A stretch of 64,000 bases of DNA from Channa striata (taxonomy: Eukaryota > Chordata > Actinopteri > Anabantiformes > Channidae), in contig CM065173.1 in the NCBI GenBank assembly GCA_033026295.1, positions 2,170,001 to 2,234,000 of the forward strand, in the 5' to 3' direction. Both the position numbers and the translations under genes were made by a program. The stretch's first letter is position 1. Each line of letters opens with the position of its first letter. Below, piece after piece: positions 37,001 to 44,455 of this stretch. The notes under the pieces were generated by a model. It was not told the DNA's origin. It ran no database searches and saw nothing but the letters and a program-made list of their open reading frames with translations.

Positions 37001-40000
37001 GCATGTGTCTCCTTCAGAAACACAGTGCAGCAGCTGATATAGCTTCCACGCTCTCCGAAGACCAGGTTCCTGAGGCCTTCCTGGTGATGCTTCTTATCCA
37101 GTTCAGCACTATGATCATCGACAGGGCCTTGTACCTGCGCAAGGCGGTTTTAGGAAAACTCATCTTCCAGGTTCAGTTCACATAAAGAGACTTTCGGTGT
37201 TTCTGTATTGCATAGTTTATGTGCATTTAGTCTATGTGAAGAAGTCAGAATATGGGAAACTACACCTCTCTTCCCTTATTCTACCCCTGAAAATAACAGA
37301 TTTAATGCCTGGGTTTCAGCATTCCTTTAAGGTTTCTTGCATATTTACCTCTTCAAAAGTTTCATTTTTAGCATCATCTAGACTTAATTAGTACCTAATT
37401 GGGGGACAAAGGGTACAAGTGTTAAACTGGTCGACATTTGTAGTCCCAGAGTAGGATGACATCACTGATTTTATTTCCTTACATTCTCTCTGTTCTCCTG
37501 CTCCTTCCTTTCAGGTGATTCTTGTGTTTGGGATTCACCTGTGGATGTTCTTCATTCTGCCTGCTGTCACTGAAAGGTAAACTCAAATTCAATCTTAATC
37601 TTAAAAATGTTATTACAGTACTATATATGGTTTATATTTGAAAAACACAGATTCAATGTTAACTTGGGCTTGCTTGATATTATTATTATTATTATTATTA
37701 TTATATCTTACTGATTATAAAAAGCTCTTTATTTATCAGTTCTTCTCTTCTTCTTCTTTCTATCTTTAGGAAGTTCAATCAGAACTTTGTGGCCCAGCTC
37801 TGGTACTTTGTCAAATGTATTTACTTTGCCCTGTCAGCCTATCAGATCCGCTGTGGATATCCTACTCGTATCCTCGGCAACTTTCTCACCAAGAAATACA
37901 ACCACCTCAACCTGTTCCTCTTCCAAGGGTACAGACCCAAAGCAAATTTGAATGAAATATTAGTTAAACATGATATTTATTTTAAAATCAGCATGTAGTG
38001 TAGTGACAGTGTGCTACGCATGATTTGTGTCTTTACGCAGGTTTCGCCTAGTGCCCTTCCTGGTGGAGCTGCGAGCAGTGATGGACTGGGTTTGGACCGA
38101 CACCACTCTGTCTCTGTCAAACTGGATGTGTGTGGAGGATATTTATGCCAATATCTTCATCATTAAATGCAGTCGTGAGACAGAGAAGGTATGGAGTGTA
38201 TGAATATAATGTCCTCTTCTGAAGTGAGGAAACTGGGCATGAGAAACCCAAAAAGACAAGTTACCATATTTTTGAGATCTTTAGTTTACAGCAGAGACAG
38301 GAAGATTAGCCAACAGTGATATTTAAATTTTAAAACTTATACTCGCTTCAGCAAGTGTTTCAGTGTGAACTCTTTGGTGACGCTATCAAAGTCAGTTTGC
38401 ATTTTTCCAACACTGATACGTGAATTTGTATGGTCACACAGAAACACTGGCGACCATCTCTGGAAAAACTAAACCCCGTCTCTAACAGTATGTCATCATG
38501 CCATTAATGACATGACCACAAAGTCAATCATCAGTCTTTGGCCTAGTGTGTTTTGGTATCAGCCATTATTATAAATAAACAGGTACTGTATTTAAATATC
38601 ACCATTCTCACAGTTTTAACCTAAAAACTGAGAAAGTATAATCTTGTAAAAGTAGAATTCATGGCAGAGCTCCTCAACTGACAAGTAAGCAGAGTCCAGA
38701 ATTTCTTTTTCTGCATGGTGGACCCACAGATGGGTGGTGCCACACTTTTTATTTCTGAATGAGCTGCTTGGGTCAAGTTCCAATCTTTAGTTGCACACAA
38801 GCAAGCTCCAGGAGTGGGTGCGAGGTAATGGTACTGATTTGTTGTTTCACACTGGAAGCTGCAGCATGGACATTGTTATGGTCAGGATTACATTTGAAGC
38901 AAAAAAAATAAACCGTTAATAAAACATTTATTGTGTCTTAAAACAATGTTTTCTGTTTTCAGAAATACCCGCAGCCTAAAGGGCAGAAAAAGAAGAAAAT
39001 TGTCAAATATGGCATGGGTGGACTAATTATCTTCTTCTTGATATGCATCATCTGGTTTCCCCTCCTCTTCATTTCATTGGTCAGATCGGTGGTGGGTGTG
39101 GTCAACCACCCGATTGACGTCTCAGTGACTGTCAAGTTGGGAGGATATGAGGTGACCAAAGCTAAATACTTTTACTTTGCAAACATTTAAATTAAACTGC
39201 CAACACATTATTCCAAACAGCTTAGAAATCTTTATTTATTATACACTTTCTACACAATACAATAAAAGTATTAAACATATTGTCAGTTTGCAGGGTTTAT
39301 TTGGGACTTGGTTTCTTGTGCATTTATACTTGGTCTGTACTAAGGATCGCAGTTATCTGAAGTGAAGACAGATTATGATATGATCACAGATACTAACTGA
39401 TAACTTGGAGTTTGAAAGATGATCAGACTCTGCTCCTGATCATCTGGGAAACTCCGATGGTAATTGTTAAAGTGCGTTGCCTGGGCTTGTGCAACAAAGA
39501 TTTACGTTTCTATCAAATAAATTCAGCATCAGTGATTGTCATTGTGTACATGCACCAGTGCTAATGGCAAATATGAACTGTACAGGCACAGATTCCACAG
39601 CATAACACAATACATGAAATGTTATTTCTCCTCTTTTATTTTTTGTGTACATCCAGCCCTTGTTCACCATGAGTGTGCAGCAGCAGTCTATTCAGCCATT
39701 TACAGAGGCCGACTACGACCAACTTACCAAAAAATTTGGAGACAATGCAGTGCGTACTCATTTCAGTTTGTTTCCTGTCAATGATCTGCTGCTATCCTTC
39801 CTGTTGCTGAGTCACTCAGTAAGCCTGTTTCTCATGGCAGGAATTTCAGTTCCTAATACTTACAGTAGATACTTTCTGTCTTTTACCTTCACCTCATGAT
39901 GCGCAAATAATTCATCATTATTTGCGCATCATGAGTTTTTACATATGATCAGTGGCAAACGCTACTCTAGATTTTCTAGGAGCATATTTGTGGTTGTTCA

Positions 40001-41983
40001 TTTCCATTTCTGTGTGTGAGTAACTGCCAATTTGTTCGTTCTTCATGCTTCATTTTTTTTTATGTACTCGTCCAGGTAGCCATGCAGTTCATCACTCTGT
40101 ACAGTTATGAGGATATTGTGACAGCCAAGATTGAAGGTAGTTCAGGATCCGTGTGGAGGATAAGCCCCCCCAGCAGAGACGAAGTCATTAAAGAACTTCT
40201 TGAAAGTCCTGTTGACCTAACACTACGTCTGTCCTGGAATTTCCAGAGGTAAAAGCTTTGCTCTCCTTATACAGTGTCTCAAATGACCGTATACTGTATA
40301 ACTGCCAGCATTAGCTTGCTACAGTTTAACAGCTGACCGACAACTTACAACTATAACTGTAAGTGGGTCTAATAACATTTTCTGTGCTGTGTCAGATATA
40401 TCACTGGGTGTATGTGATTTATCTTTGAATGGTTTAGCTCTCAAAGCGTTTTATGTATGACTGTCTTTCTCCCTGAACCATTTTGTCAGGGACCTGGGTA
40501 AAGGAGGGACGGTGGAGCACACCTTTGACAAACACTCTATAGACCTGGAACCCGGGAACCCAGTCAGAGCAGATCTGGCCTCACTTCTTCTTGGGAATCG
40601 GAATGAGTCTGTGTAGGTTTAATCTCTGGATAAAAAAAGAATTTTAAATCTGAATACAACAGTTTTGTGCTTCGCTTTTATGCATACGGTTATAGCTTAA
40701 AGACATTTTCATGTCTCCCTCCCAGGTTTGTTCCGAATTTGTTCCCTAACTACATCCGTGCCCCCAATGGAGCTGAGGCCAAACCAGTCAGTCAACTATA
40801 TAAAGGTCAGAATTCAGAGAGTTAAGCTTCTGCTTTGAACCTGCACAGAGGCTATGCTGTTGTGGGCTGGTGTTTCTATGTCACACTGCAGACAGAACTG
40901 CACTGAGGTTGCCATGTAGTTGTCAGCAAGTGGCACATGAGGAAGTTACTGATATTAACATACTACTGGTTGATAAATATGACTATGGACTATTAATTGA
41001 AAACATCCACTTAATGACATTCTGCTTAACTCTATGCTTGTAAGTCCTCACTAATATTCACTTGCCATATTCTGACACACTGGTGGGTAGGGGATCAGAG
41101 TTATGCGGGTCATAAAGAAACGTGGACGATCACTGTGTCACATCCAAGTGTACCACCAAGTTAGCTAGGCCACAAACCTGCTAAGACAATCTTTGGTACA
41201 CCACAGATGTATTTGGTGTTTTTGTATTCGTCATTCACACCACGTCTGTTAAAACACGTCTGATTTGTTGTCTTGTAGAAAATGAATCTGGATACCTAAA
41301 TATAACCCTGTTCCTAAGAAGCAATGGGCAATTGAACAAAAGCGGAAACCAGGAGTGGTGGGACATAGCCATTGCCGGCCCAGCCCCCTCCTCTAAGGTT
41401 CTGCCAATGGTCATATTCAATGACAAAGTCAGTCCACCCAGCCTGGGCTTCCTGGCTGGATATGGGTAAATAGAACACACGTGCTAATCAACAACAATCT
41501 ATAAATGCTTAAATAAGAGAGACAAAATGACCAAATTTGATCTTTTCTTTTCAATATCTCCCACCAGGATCATGGGTCTGTACGTTTCTGTGGTGTTAGT
41601 CATAGGGAAGTTTGTGCGTGGGTTCTTCAGTGAGATCTCCCACTCCATCATGTTTGAGGAGCTGCCCTGTGTGGACCGCATCCTGAAGCTCTGCACGGAC
41701 ATCTTCCTGGTTAGTGTGGAGTGTGTGCATATCAACACATTCCATGCTCTACATGCATTTATCAAACTCATGTTATCCACCTATTTAAATACGTCCAGTA
41801 GTCCAACCGTTAGCCTAAATTTCTCTGCTTTCTTTTGAAATAGTACACAACCTAAAAGTCTGTGTGTTTCAGGTGCGTGAAACTGGGGAGTTGGAGCTTG
41901 AAGAGGAGCTTTACTCCAAACTCATCTTCCTCTATAGATCTCCAGAGACTATGATCAAATGGACAAGGGACATCCAAAGCTGA
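5384..41983 (+). CDS. piezo1: piezo1, mechanosensitive ion channel (52 coding exons, 5' end missing)
   Basis: Piezo1 forms a trimeric, propeller-shaped, force-gated cation channel in the plasma membrane. Fifty-two exons were joined by hand; all have GT donors and AG acceptors, and phases are consistent end to end (7,595 nt: 2 nt of a split codon, 2,530 codons, stop TGA at 41981-41983). Human PIEZO1 is about 2,520 residues, so only ~50-60 N-terminal residues are absent; they should lie left of 5384. The match to PIEZO1 rather than PIEZO2 rests on remembered segments such as RTASEL, LIFLYRSPETMIKW and the acidic DSEDEEE stretch. Exon coordinates are given in the block entries that follow. No in-frame stop or frameshift was seen, so the gene looks intact. 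Several exons have repeats at their splice sites (see findings). Teleosts can carry extra piezo1-like copies, so the exact paralogue is not certain. Confidence 0.96.
5784..8283. other. piezo1 intron w2, no recognised content
   Basis: About 2.5 kb of AT-rich, non-coding sequence between exons w2 and w3. No repeat family, RNA gene or open frame of interest was recognised. The same holds for the 858-base intron at 8522-9379. Confidence 0.6.
10160..10265 (+). repeat. dispersed fish repeat (SINE-like)
   Basis: GC-rich block in AT-rich intron, with AGGGTTGTGGCAGGAAGGGC followed by a poly(A) run at about 10267-10280, as in a short retroposed element. A related antisense block is at 2405-2545. Confidence 0.5.
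10405..10445 (+). repeat. copy 1 of the ACATTTAGTCATTTGGCAGA repeat
   Basis: Short core ACATTTAGTCATTTGGCAGA plus 'tgctttta'. Related copies are at about 18533-18600 and 36734-36780. This motif is common in fish interspersed repeats. Heavily truncated here. Confidence 0.5.
13572..13661. repeat. long hairpin: 41-bp inverted repeat, 8-base loop
   Basis: Left arm 13572-13612 and right arm 13621-13661 are reverse complements with a single mismatch, separated by GTCTCCAC. The arm includes GAAGCGTCAGTTTCCCTCTA. It sits in intron w4, 317 bases upstream of exon w5. It may be a foldback/MITE relic or a hairpin-forming transcript segment; nothing shows which. Confidence 0.9.
13979..19714 (+). CDS. piezo1: piezo1 exons w5-w14: proximal blade repeats
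   Basis: Exons: 13979-14150, 14493-14591, 16873-16945, 17057-17160, 17327-17406, 17733-17913, 18009-18114, 18821-19002, 19189-19337, 19556-19714 (residues ~253-687). Readable blocks include GLKDIIIPGNCSS, MQQSYVCALIAMM, ITYHSWLTFVLLLWAC, YAKYWIYVCGGMFI and PGFFLLACILQLHYFH, all in PIEZO1 order. w6 is a charged linker. w7-w8 encode a poorly conserved cytosolic loop before the MQQSY helix. Acceptor w8 is TAGCAG, a NAGNAG site, so 17054 is an equally possible start. The w11 donor is GTCTGC, weak, and is followed directly by a CA tract, but the phase demands it. Confidence 0.92.
14751..15863 (-). mobile_element. Tc1-like DNA transposon with long terminal inverted repeats
   Basis: Terminal inverted repeats of roughly 180 bases (about 14751-14935 and 15680-15863) share AAAAGTGTTTGCCCCTTACT, ATTTCTTATTTTTTTGCATG and TGATGATCAGACACACAAAA in opposite orientation, and TA flanks both ends, the Tc1/mariner target. 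The minus strand between them encodes the transposase remnant (next entry). The element is inserted in piezo1 intron w6. Confidence 0.85.
14952..15483 (-). pseudogene. Tc1-like transposase, frameshifted and truncated
   Basis: From the ATG at 15483 the minus strand reads MPRSKDIQKQ, then the helix-turn-helix GYKAICKALGLQQTTVRAII and ARLSFARKHLDD, typical of fish Tc1 transposases. The frame shifts near 15100 (FWENN goes to the WTDETK frame) and the WTDETKLFG block is followed shortly by GGSGPVS and a stop. Most of the DDE catalytic domain is deleted, so the copy is inactive. Confidence 0.85.
15864..16004. repeat. TA/TG/CA microsatellite
   Basis: Alternating purine-pyrimidine tract: TATATG/ACACAC runs, then (TG)~22 at about 15950-15993. 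It begins right where the Tc1-like element ends. Confidence 0.9.
16005..16418. mobile_element. 414-bp non-autonomous DNA element (MITE)
   Basis: Imperfect terminal inverted repeats: left TACCGTATTTTCCAGACTAT, right (complement) TACCGTAAATTCTGGACTAT, extending over some 28 bases with AAGCCGC near each end and further inside. No coding capacity. It is flanked by TATGTATG on both sides inside a microsatellite, so the target duplication cannot be read. The family is abundant in fishes, from memory. Confidence 0.8.
16419..16512. repeat. TATG/TACA microsatellite
   Basis: TATGTATA and ACACAAATACATATGTATAC type runs directly adjoin the right end of the MITE. It continues the microsatellite on its left, suggesting insertion into a pre-existing tract. 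Confidence 0.85.
17510..17613 (+). repeat. LINE 3' tail, sense copy
   Basis: Ends ATTTCCCCGTCGTGGGATCA then ATAAGGATTACCTTACCTTA, the typical tail of a fish non-LTR retrotransposon. The complement of the same ~60 bases is seen at 49824-49890, which supports a dispersed family. Lies in piezo1 intron w9. Confidence 0.65.
18119..18145 (+). repeat. CA microsatellite directly after the piezo1 w11 donor
   Basis: CACACACACACACGCACGCACACACAT begins four bases after the donor GT at 18115. Possible binding site for hnRNP L-type splicing factors. Confidence 0.9.
18533..18605 (+). repeat. copy 2 of the ACATTTA...CAGACACTTTTATCC repeat
   Basis: Reads TTTGTCAGACACTTTTATCC then AGAGCAACTTACGAG, the longer form of the motif also found near 10405 and 36734. 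Lies in piezo1 intron w11. Confidence 0.55.
19715..21122. other. piezo1 intron w14 with hAT-like end
   Basis: At 19834-19850 stands CAGGGGTCTCCAACCTT followed by CCCCCTGAGA, a phrase typical of fish hAT-type non-autonomous elements, with decayed similarity perhaps to ~20130. No matching right end was found. The remainder has nothing recognised. Confidence 0.4.
21123..26573 (+). CDS. piezo1: piezo1 exons w15-w23: central blade repeats
   Basis: Exons: 21123-21229, 21336-21502, 21623-21799, 23375-23500, 24029-24229, 24315-24519, 25372-25476, 25666-25822, 26330-26573 (residues ~688-1184). w15 encodes an acidic, poorly conserved loop (EEEDMVTNVDEESEDE). After it come RFRPMASCLSTVW, NPIEYSSNC, NVIGQRMNFLV, DYPWRWKTP, MNSALIKW and GATRISVFGLGYLLACF, matching PIEZO1 transmembrane helical units in order. 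Splice phases run without conflict. The w17 donor is followed by a CA tract and the w22 acceptor is preceded by (GCT)8. Confidence 0.93.
21805..21831 (+). repeat. CA microsatellite directly after the piezo1 w17 donor
   Basis: Uninterrupted (AC)13 beginning five bases after the donor GT at 21800. Confidence 0.92.
21868..21940 (+). repeat. truncated copy of the CCTCCAGCAGAACCAGGCTC repeat
   Basis: Contains GAAACCTCCAGCAGAACCAG then GGCTCAGGGTGGGCGGCCAT. Longer copies are at 54921-55250 and 63099-63330. Lies in piezo1 intron w17. Confidence 0.7.
22050..22300 (+). repeat. dispersed fish retroelement tail, sense copy
   Basis: Reads TCTCCCAAAGTCCAGAGATG, GGTGACTCTAAATTGCCCAG, and ends AGCTGGGATAGGCTTCAGCC plus CCCCACAACCCTGAAC. 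Same family as the antisense block at 2085-2335. Confidence 0.65.
23501..24028. other. piezo1 intron w18, nothing recognised
   Basis: AT-rich non-coding sequence without a repeat or gene I can name. The same is true of introns 25823-26329, 26574-27001, 27126-27409, 27803-28165, 28246-28585, 31271-31876, 32972-33328, 33518-34330, 39152-39656 and 40806-41278. Confidence 0.5.
24563..25071 (+). mobile_element. decayed Tc1-like element
   Basis: Left end TACACTTCTGGTCAAAGGTT and the complement of the right end (CACTACTGGTCAACACCCCA) form short degenerate inverted repeats. Between them the plus strand retains LQQDNDPRPKSK, and after frame changes LWELLQQSWEEL, matching the DNDPKH...LWxxL region of Tc1 transposases. 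Stops and deletions are present. Inserted in piezo1 intron w20. Confidence 0.65.
25613..25636 (+). repeat. (GCT)8 trinucleotide repeat near the piezo1 w22 acceptor
   Basis: Eight uninterrupted GCT units end 29 bases before exon w22 (25666), between the likely branch point and the acceptor. Confidence 0.95.
27002..27023 (+). repeat. (GT)11 inside the piezo1 w24 acceptor
   Basis: Eleven GT units are followed immediately by TTCAG and exon w24 at 27029, so the repeat occupies the place of the polypyrimidine tract. Confidence 0.95.
27029..29510 (+). CDS. piezo1: piezo1 exons w24-w30: last blade units, beam and clasp region
   Basis: Exons: 27029-27125, 27410-27575, 27713-27802, 28166-28245, 28586-28645, 28764-28864, 29366-29510 (residues ~1185-1430). 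w24 has the GFCWVIQLFSL helix. w25 has LPVEEAGIIWD, and its end together with w26-w27 encodes the long charged helix known in Piezo structures as the beam (FLHVTTELQASAKQ, then KSLSQLKRSMQRIRSRQQK). w28 has WYQPWLDHA and w29 the acidic SGEYYLFESDSEDEEE. w30 is lysine/arginine/glutamine rich and probably coiled. In Piezo structures the beam transmits blade motion to the pore. The w24 acceptor carries (GT)11 in place of a normal pyrimidine tract. Confidence 0.92.
29511..31204. other. piezo1 intron w30, with C-rich block and hAT-like fragment
   Basis: About 30000-30420 is unusually C-rich for this locus (long CCC/CC runs, few repeats), without a gene I can recognise. At 30417-31040 a fragment starts CAGCGGCATTCAACTAAAAT and continues AAGAGGTCCGGCTACATAAA, typical of fish hAT-type non-autonomous elements; no right terminus is evident. 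Confidence 0.4.
30417..31040 (+). mobile_element. hAT-like non-autonomous fragment
   Basis: The left end CAGCGGCATTCAACT resembles hAT termini (CAG...), and the internal phrase GAGGTCCGGCTACATAAA is shared with widespread fish repeats, as I recall them. The right boundary is a guess. Confidence 0.4.
31205..32547 (+). CDS. piezo1: piezo1 exons w31-w34: cytosolic linker
   Basis: Exons: 31205-31270, 31877-32049, 32130-32230, 32374-32547 (residues ~1431-1601). w31 is a 66-nt symmetric (phase 1-1) exon coding a very acidic 22-residue peptide (DPVVEEEAEKPEEQE). w32 carries a hydrophobic/amphipathic stretch, RFLLAIFLAMVDGLTQWLN. w33-w34 encode a long Ser/Thr-rich variable loop ending RTASELLGER, which matches the PIEZO1 RTASELL block and anchors the model. 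The region is divergent among fishes and mammals, so exon edges rest on splice sites and phase more than on similarity. Confidence 0.87.
32713..33517 (+). CDS. piezo1: piezo1 exons w35-w36: inner transmembrane unit
   Basis: Exons: 32713-32971 and 33329-33517 (residues ~1602-1751). These encode the last helical unit before the variable loop: SELVCYFIIVLN, LPILVFLWAMLAVPRP, KFWMTAIVYTE, then YLFQFGFFPWN and ILGVEKTDNYIRYDLL. Identity with mammalian PIEZO1 is very high. Both exons have good GT-AG signals. Confidence 0.95.
34331..35351 (+). CDS. piezo1: piezo1 exons w37-w39: variable charged intracellular loop
   Basis: Exons: 34331-34522, 34765-35011, 35219-35351 (residues ~1752-1941). w37 opens with RYGLWDNE, equivalent to the human YGLWDHE, then becomes a low-complexity acidic/basic loop. 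w38 contains IRFRRKAKQP, resembling the human SLRFRRRKK patch. w39 is Lys/Ala rich and ends near KHVFVSR. The loop is long and unconserved, as in other Piezos. It lacks transmembrane segments and probably serves as a regulatory cytosolic segment. GTACGC at 34924 would be an alternative donor inside w38, but reading through keeps the frame and the conserved basic patch. Confidence 0.88.
35541..39151 (+). CDS. piezo1: piezo1 exons w40-w45: last blade helices, anchor and outer helix
   Basis: Exons: 35541-35688, 37018-37170, 37515-37576, 37770-37928, 38041-38188, 38963-39151 (residues ~1942-2228). Near-invariant blocks are YRAATDVYALMFL, QVPEAFLVMLLIQFSTM, LWMFFILPAVTER, YQIRCGYPTRILGNF and DTTLSLSNWMCVEDIYANIF. 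w44 contains PFLVELRAVMDW, which fits the family motif PF-x2-E-x6-W in the anchor. w45 starts with a lysine cluster (PKGQKKKKIVKYG), then the outer helix FLICIIWFPLLFISLVRS, and runs into the cap at GGYE. The anchor couples the blades to the pore in known structures. Confidence 0.96.
35689..37017. other. piezo1 intron w40, with LINE-tail-like start
   Basis: At 35735-35825 the text AAGATAAGATCAACTTTATT plus GTCCCAAATGG resembles an antisense LINE tail. At 36337-36657 the plus strand is open for 106 codons (VDRNIMTANLQRNASGRQLS); a remote transposase-like look is possible but not convincing. A short repeat is at 36734. The rest is unrecognised. Confidence 0.4.
36734..36785 (+). repeat. copy 3 of the ACATTTAGTCATTT repeat
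   Basis: Contains TTACATTTACATTTAGTCAT followed by degenerate sequence. Same family as 10405 and 18533. Lies in piezo1 intron w40. Confidence 0.45.
37681..37704. repeat. (TAT/ATT)n microsatellite
   Basis: Eight uninterrupted TAT/ATT units in piezo1 intron w42. Confidence 0.9.
38189..38962. other. piezo1 intron w44, nothing recognised
   Basis: 774 bases without coding similarity or a named repeat. There are weakly repetitive phrases only. Confidence 0.5.
39657..41465 (+). CDS. piezo1: piezo1 exons w46-w50: extracellular cap (CED)
   Basis: Exons: 39657-39749, 40076-40248, 40490-40612, 40726-40805, 41279-41465 (residues ~2228-2446). They encode the extracellular cap above the pore: PLFTMSVQQQ, QFITLYSYEDIVTAKIEG, WRISPPSRDE, LSWNFQRDLGKGGTVEH, LFPNYIRAPNG, and MVIFNDKVSPPSLGF leading into the inner helix. 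Length and block order match the vertebrate cap. NES (w48) and NIT (w50) are possible N-glycosylation sequons. Phases 0, 2, 2, 1 and 2 connect without gaps. Confidence 0.95.
39893..39935. repeat. perfect 18-bp inverted repeat, 7-base loop
   Basis: Arms 39893-39910 and 39918-39935 are exact complements (CTCATGATGCGCAAATAA and its reverse). Lies in piezo1 intron w46. Confidence 0.92.
41568..41983 (+). CDS. piezo1: piezo1 exons w51-w52: pore inner helix and C-terminal domain
   Basis: Exons: 41568-41709 and 41873-41983 (stop TGA at the end). w51 encodes the pore-lining inner helix (MGLYVSVVLVIGKFVRGFF) and the start of the intracellular C-terminal domain (SEISHSIMFEELPCVDRILKLC). w52 reads ETGELELEEELYSKLIFLYR and ends SPETMIKWTRDIQS. 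This is the most conserved part of the family and fixes the 3' end of the gene without doubt. Confidence 0.97.
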
Positions 41984-42595
41984 GACCAAGTCAAATACTG
42001 CCTGACTGGTTATAGTTGATTAAAATACATTACAGTGATACCTGAAGCACACTCCAAAGCCATCCAGGGGACAGCGTATGGAAGGCTTCTTAAGAACACT
42101 CACTGACTTGCAGTCAAGGAGAAACGTGAAAGGAGACATACACTAATAGACATACTGTATGAAACACACCTGTTGCTTGCTCACAGCTGCCTGAGTACTC
42201 TTATCAAAGCACCGTACACTACAGGTGGAACTGCACTCCCACTGAGTGTGGGCATGGTGGTAGTGAGAGGTTTACCCCGCAGGATGGGACATAATGCCCC
42301 TTTAATGCTAAATCTGTGCTCAAATTGAGCTGCCTTTAATTGTTAGAGGGCTGAAAACATGAAATGTTTCAGGCCTGACTTGTCTGCATTTGAGTTGCCC
42401 TGGTGGAGGGACTACGTGATGATATCTGAGACCTGAAACTAGTTATGGGTGGAAGCAGCTGGAGTTACTCTGTCAGTATGCTGATTGGTTTAAAAATGTA
42501 CCATGCTGTCGAAGTCAGTCGTGTGTGTGCCACGGCGTGGCTTTGTTTGTTTGACTTGATGTCAATAAAAAAATAAGTTATTTTTACATAGTCAG
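41984..42595 (+). other. piezo1: piezo1 3' UTR with poly(A) signal
   Basis: Sequence after the stop contains no further coding similarity. A canonical AATAAA lies at 42564-42569 followed by a T-rich stretch, giving a 3' UTR of roughly 600 bases. The cleavage position is inferred. Confidence 0.75.
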
Positions 42596-43497
42596 CCTCG
42601 GTTCTGGGGCTGGACACTTTGGTCCTGAACACATGTCCAGATTAAGGAGCATTACACAAGACAGGTTTACAAGAGTGCTGTAGATCAGAAAAAACTAAAA
42701 TAGTTCTGGGTTTTGCCCTACATTTGACACTAGACAGACAAGGAGCACACTTACATTTATACACACACAGACGCACATTTTAGTCGTACACCTAAGCACA
42801 TCAAGTTACTTTTCAAGTCAGATTCTTAATCTTTCAGATGTGAAGTGGCTTCACATCTCATCTGAAAAACCTCTTCAGTTCCGACTGACCGGTTTAGAGT
42901 TGCGAGTATATAGGTTCAGTGGAGTCATTAGGTCGTGGACACGTCGAGGGCCATTGAGACCATCTGACGATTGTTGTTTCACACACTCATAATGCGTGTC
43001 ATAGGGGCACAACTGTGTAACTGCTGTGCTGTAAGGACTGTATAGTGTGTGTCTGACAAGTGGTGTCACAGTGCACCCCCTCTGTTGATAGATGATGGCT
43101 CCAGTTTAAAGCAGATGACTTTCTTATGGAGTTTTCAGAATGGAGCATGTATATTGTAATTATACACAGAGGAATCTCATGTCGGAACTGATGAAGCCTC
43201 TCAGATGAGAGATGAAACATCTCCAAGAACTTAAAGCACCTCCACTTGTCACTGAGTAGTGTTAAGGTTACTGGTTGCTCCTTTAATGTTTTGAATAAAC
43301 ATCGGGACATGATATTTAATCATTAAAAACATTTATGGATGAAGAGTGTGCAGCTTTTACAGGAAAGTAAAATTTGAATTAGCCCAGGAGGAGCTTTGAC
43401 TATTTCAGACGAGGAATTGCTTTGACTGGTTGGTTGTTACCAGAGATTCGTTGTTTGTATATTGGTTTGTTGTAAATCATATAATTGCAAATATATA

Positions 43498-43593
43498 TTT
43501 GGAATATGAACCACGATAAGAGGCACAATAACACACTGTCAGAACTTGAAAGTGTGTCCTGTATGTCAAAATGTACATGGTTCATATTTCAAA
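43498..43593. repeat. short inverted-repeat element
   Basis: Arms 43498-43515 and 43576-43593 pair with two mismatches (TTTGGAATATGAACCACG against its near complement), 60 bases apart. It could be a tiny MITE. No target duplication is clear. Confidence 0.6.
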
Positions 43594-44317
43594 ACATCTT
43601 TTTCTTCTTGTCCTTGGGCCTTGAACAGGTTCACCCAGCCACTCCCCAGAAGACCCGCACTGTTCAGAACTTTTTGAGTTGCACTGTGTCAAACGTTCCG
43701 TAAATGTTCAGTACACAGATACAGTTCAACCAGGCACAGTGTGTGGAAGCTACATTGCTTCCAGATGTTCATCTTTTCATTAGTGATGAGTGACAATGAA
43801 TGTGTGCAGGGTTTGATCTTTCTTATTTTAAATACATTTCTTTGCAGCTCAACATTAACTGGGAGAACTGTCTTAAGGTTTTGATCAATCAATGAACTTT
43901 TCTACTGTATTTTTCACTAGTGTCCTCCAAAGTGTTAAGTAGGTAACAGTTCTTGAGGATCTTCAAAGTGCATCATCTTTCAAACTTTGATTAGTTTCTT
44001 GCTGTAGGTTAACAGAAATAAAGCACCAAGAGAAAGAAGGTTATACTAAGAAATCTAAGTGGCTGATATCAGCTGATGACTGTGAAAAGGTCCACCCTGG
44101 TGGCTTTCCTGGCTCATAAAGCTGTACTGAACTGGAACTAATAAAGCACATTTTTCTGTTGTAGGACTTAGAGTTGGATTGTTTTTGAATCAAAATTTCT
44201 CTGAACATCTTGATCCCTTTTGACGTAATTCATCAAGCCCATGTAAACGCACTGCAACAGTGTAGTAGGAGAGGAGCAAAATAACTGTGTAAATACTTGT
44301 AAATACTGTAAAAATTA

Positions 44318-44455
44318 GCCGGGGTGAAGATGTTGCTGGCTGCTCAAAGAACAAGTTTCAGGCTGTGAGGTAAACTCACTGTCACTGATCACCTGAGCAG
44401 GTACCAGATGTCACAACACAATATTAACGGATCCTTCCCCGTTAAAATATTTTCT
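44318..44455 (+). pseudogene. relic copy of the tm9sf2 exon 1/intron 1 junction
   Basis: Aligns by eye to 46181-46391 in the same orientation. Shared text includes GATGTTGCT...GGCTGCTC around the start codon, then after a ~75-base deletion GAAC-AGTT-CAGG-TGT-A, the donor AGGTAAACTCAC, GTCACTGATCACCTGAGC, CCAGATG and GGATCCT. From the relic ATG (44330) the frame reads MLLAAQRTSFRL and stops just before the GT. Several CpGs of the true copy are TG or CA here, consistent with methylation decay. No upstream promoter similarity was seen. It is a local partial duplication, not a working exon. Confidence 0.85.

Noticed and set aside
44330..44369. Relic copy as a functional alternative first exon of tm9sf2
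   Set aside because: Its frame ends in TGA just before the donor, the signal peptide is mostly deleted, and there is no CpG-rich promoter upstream.
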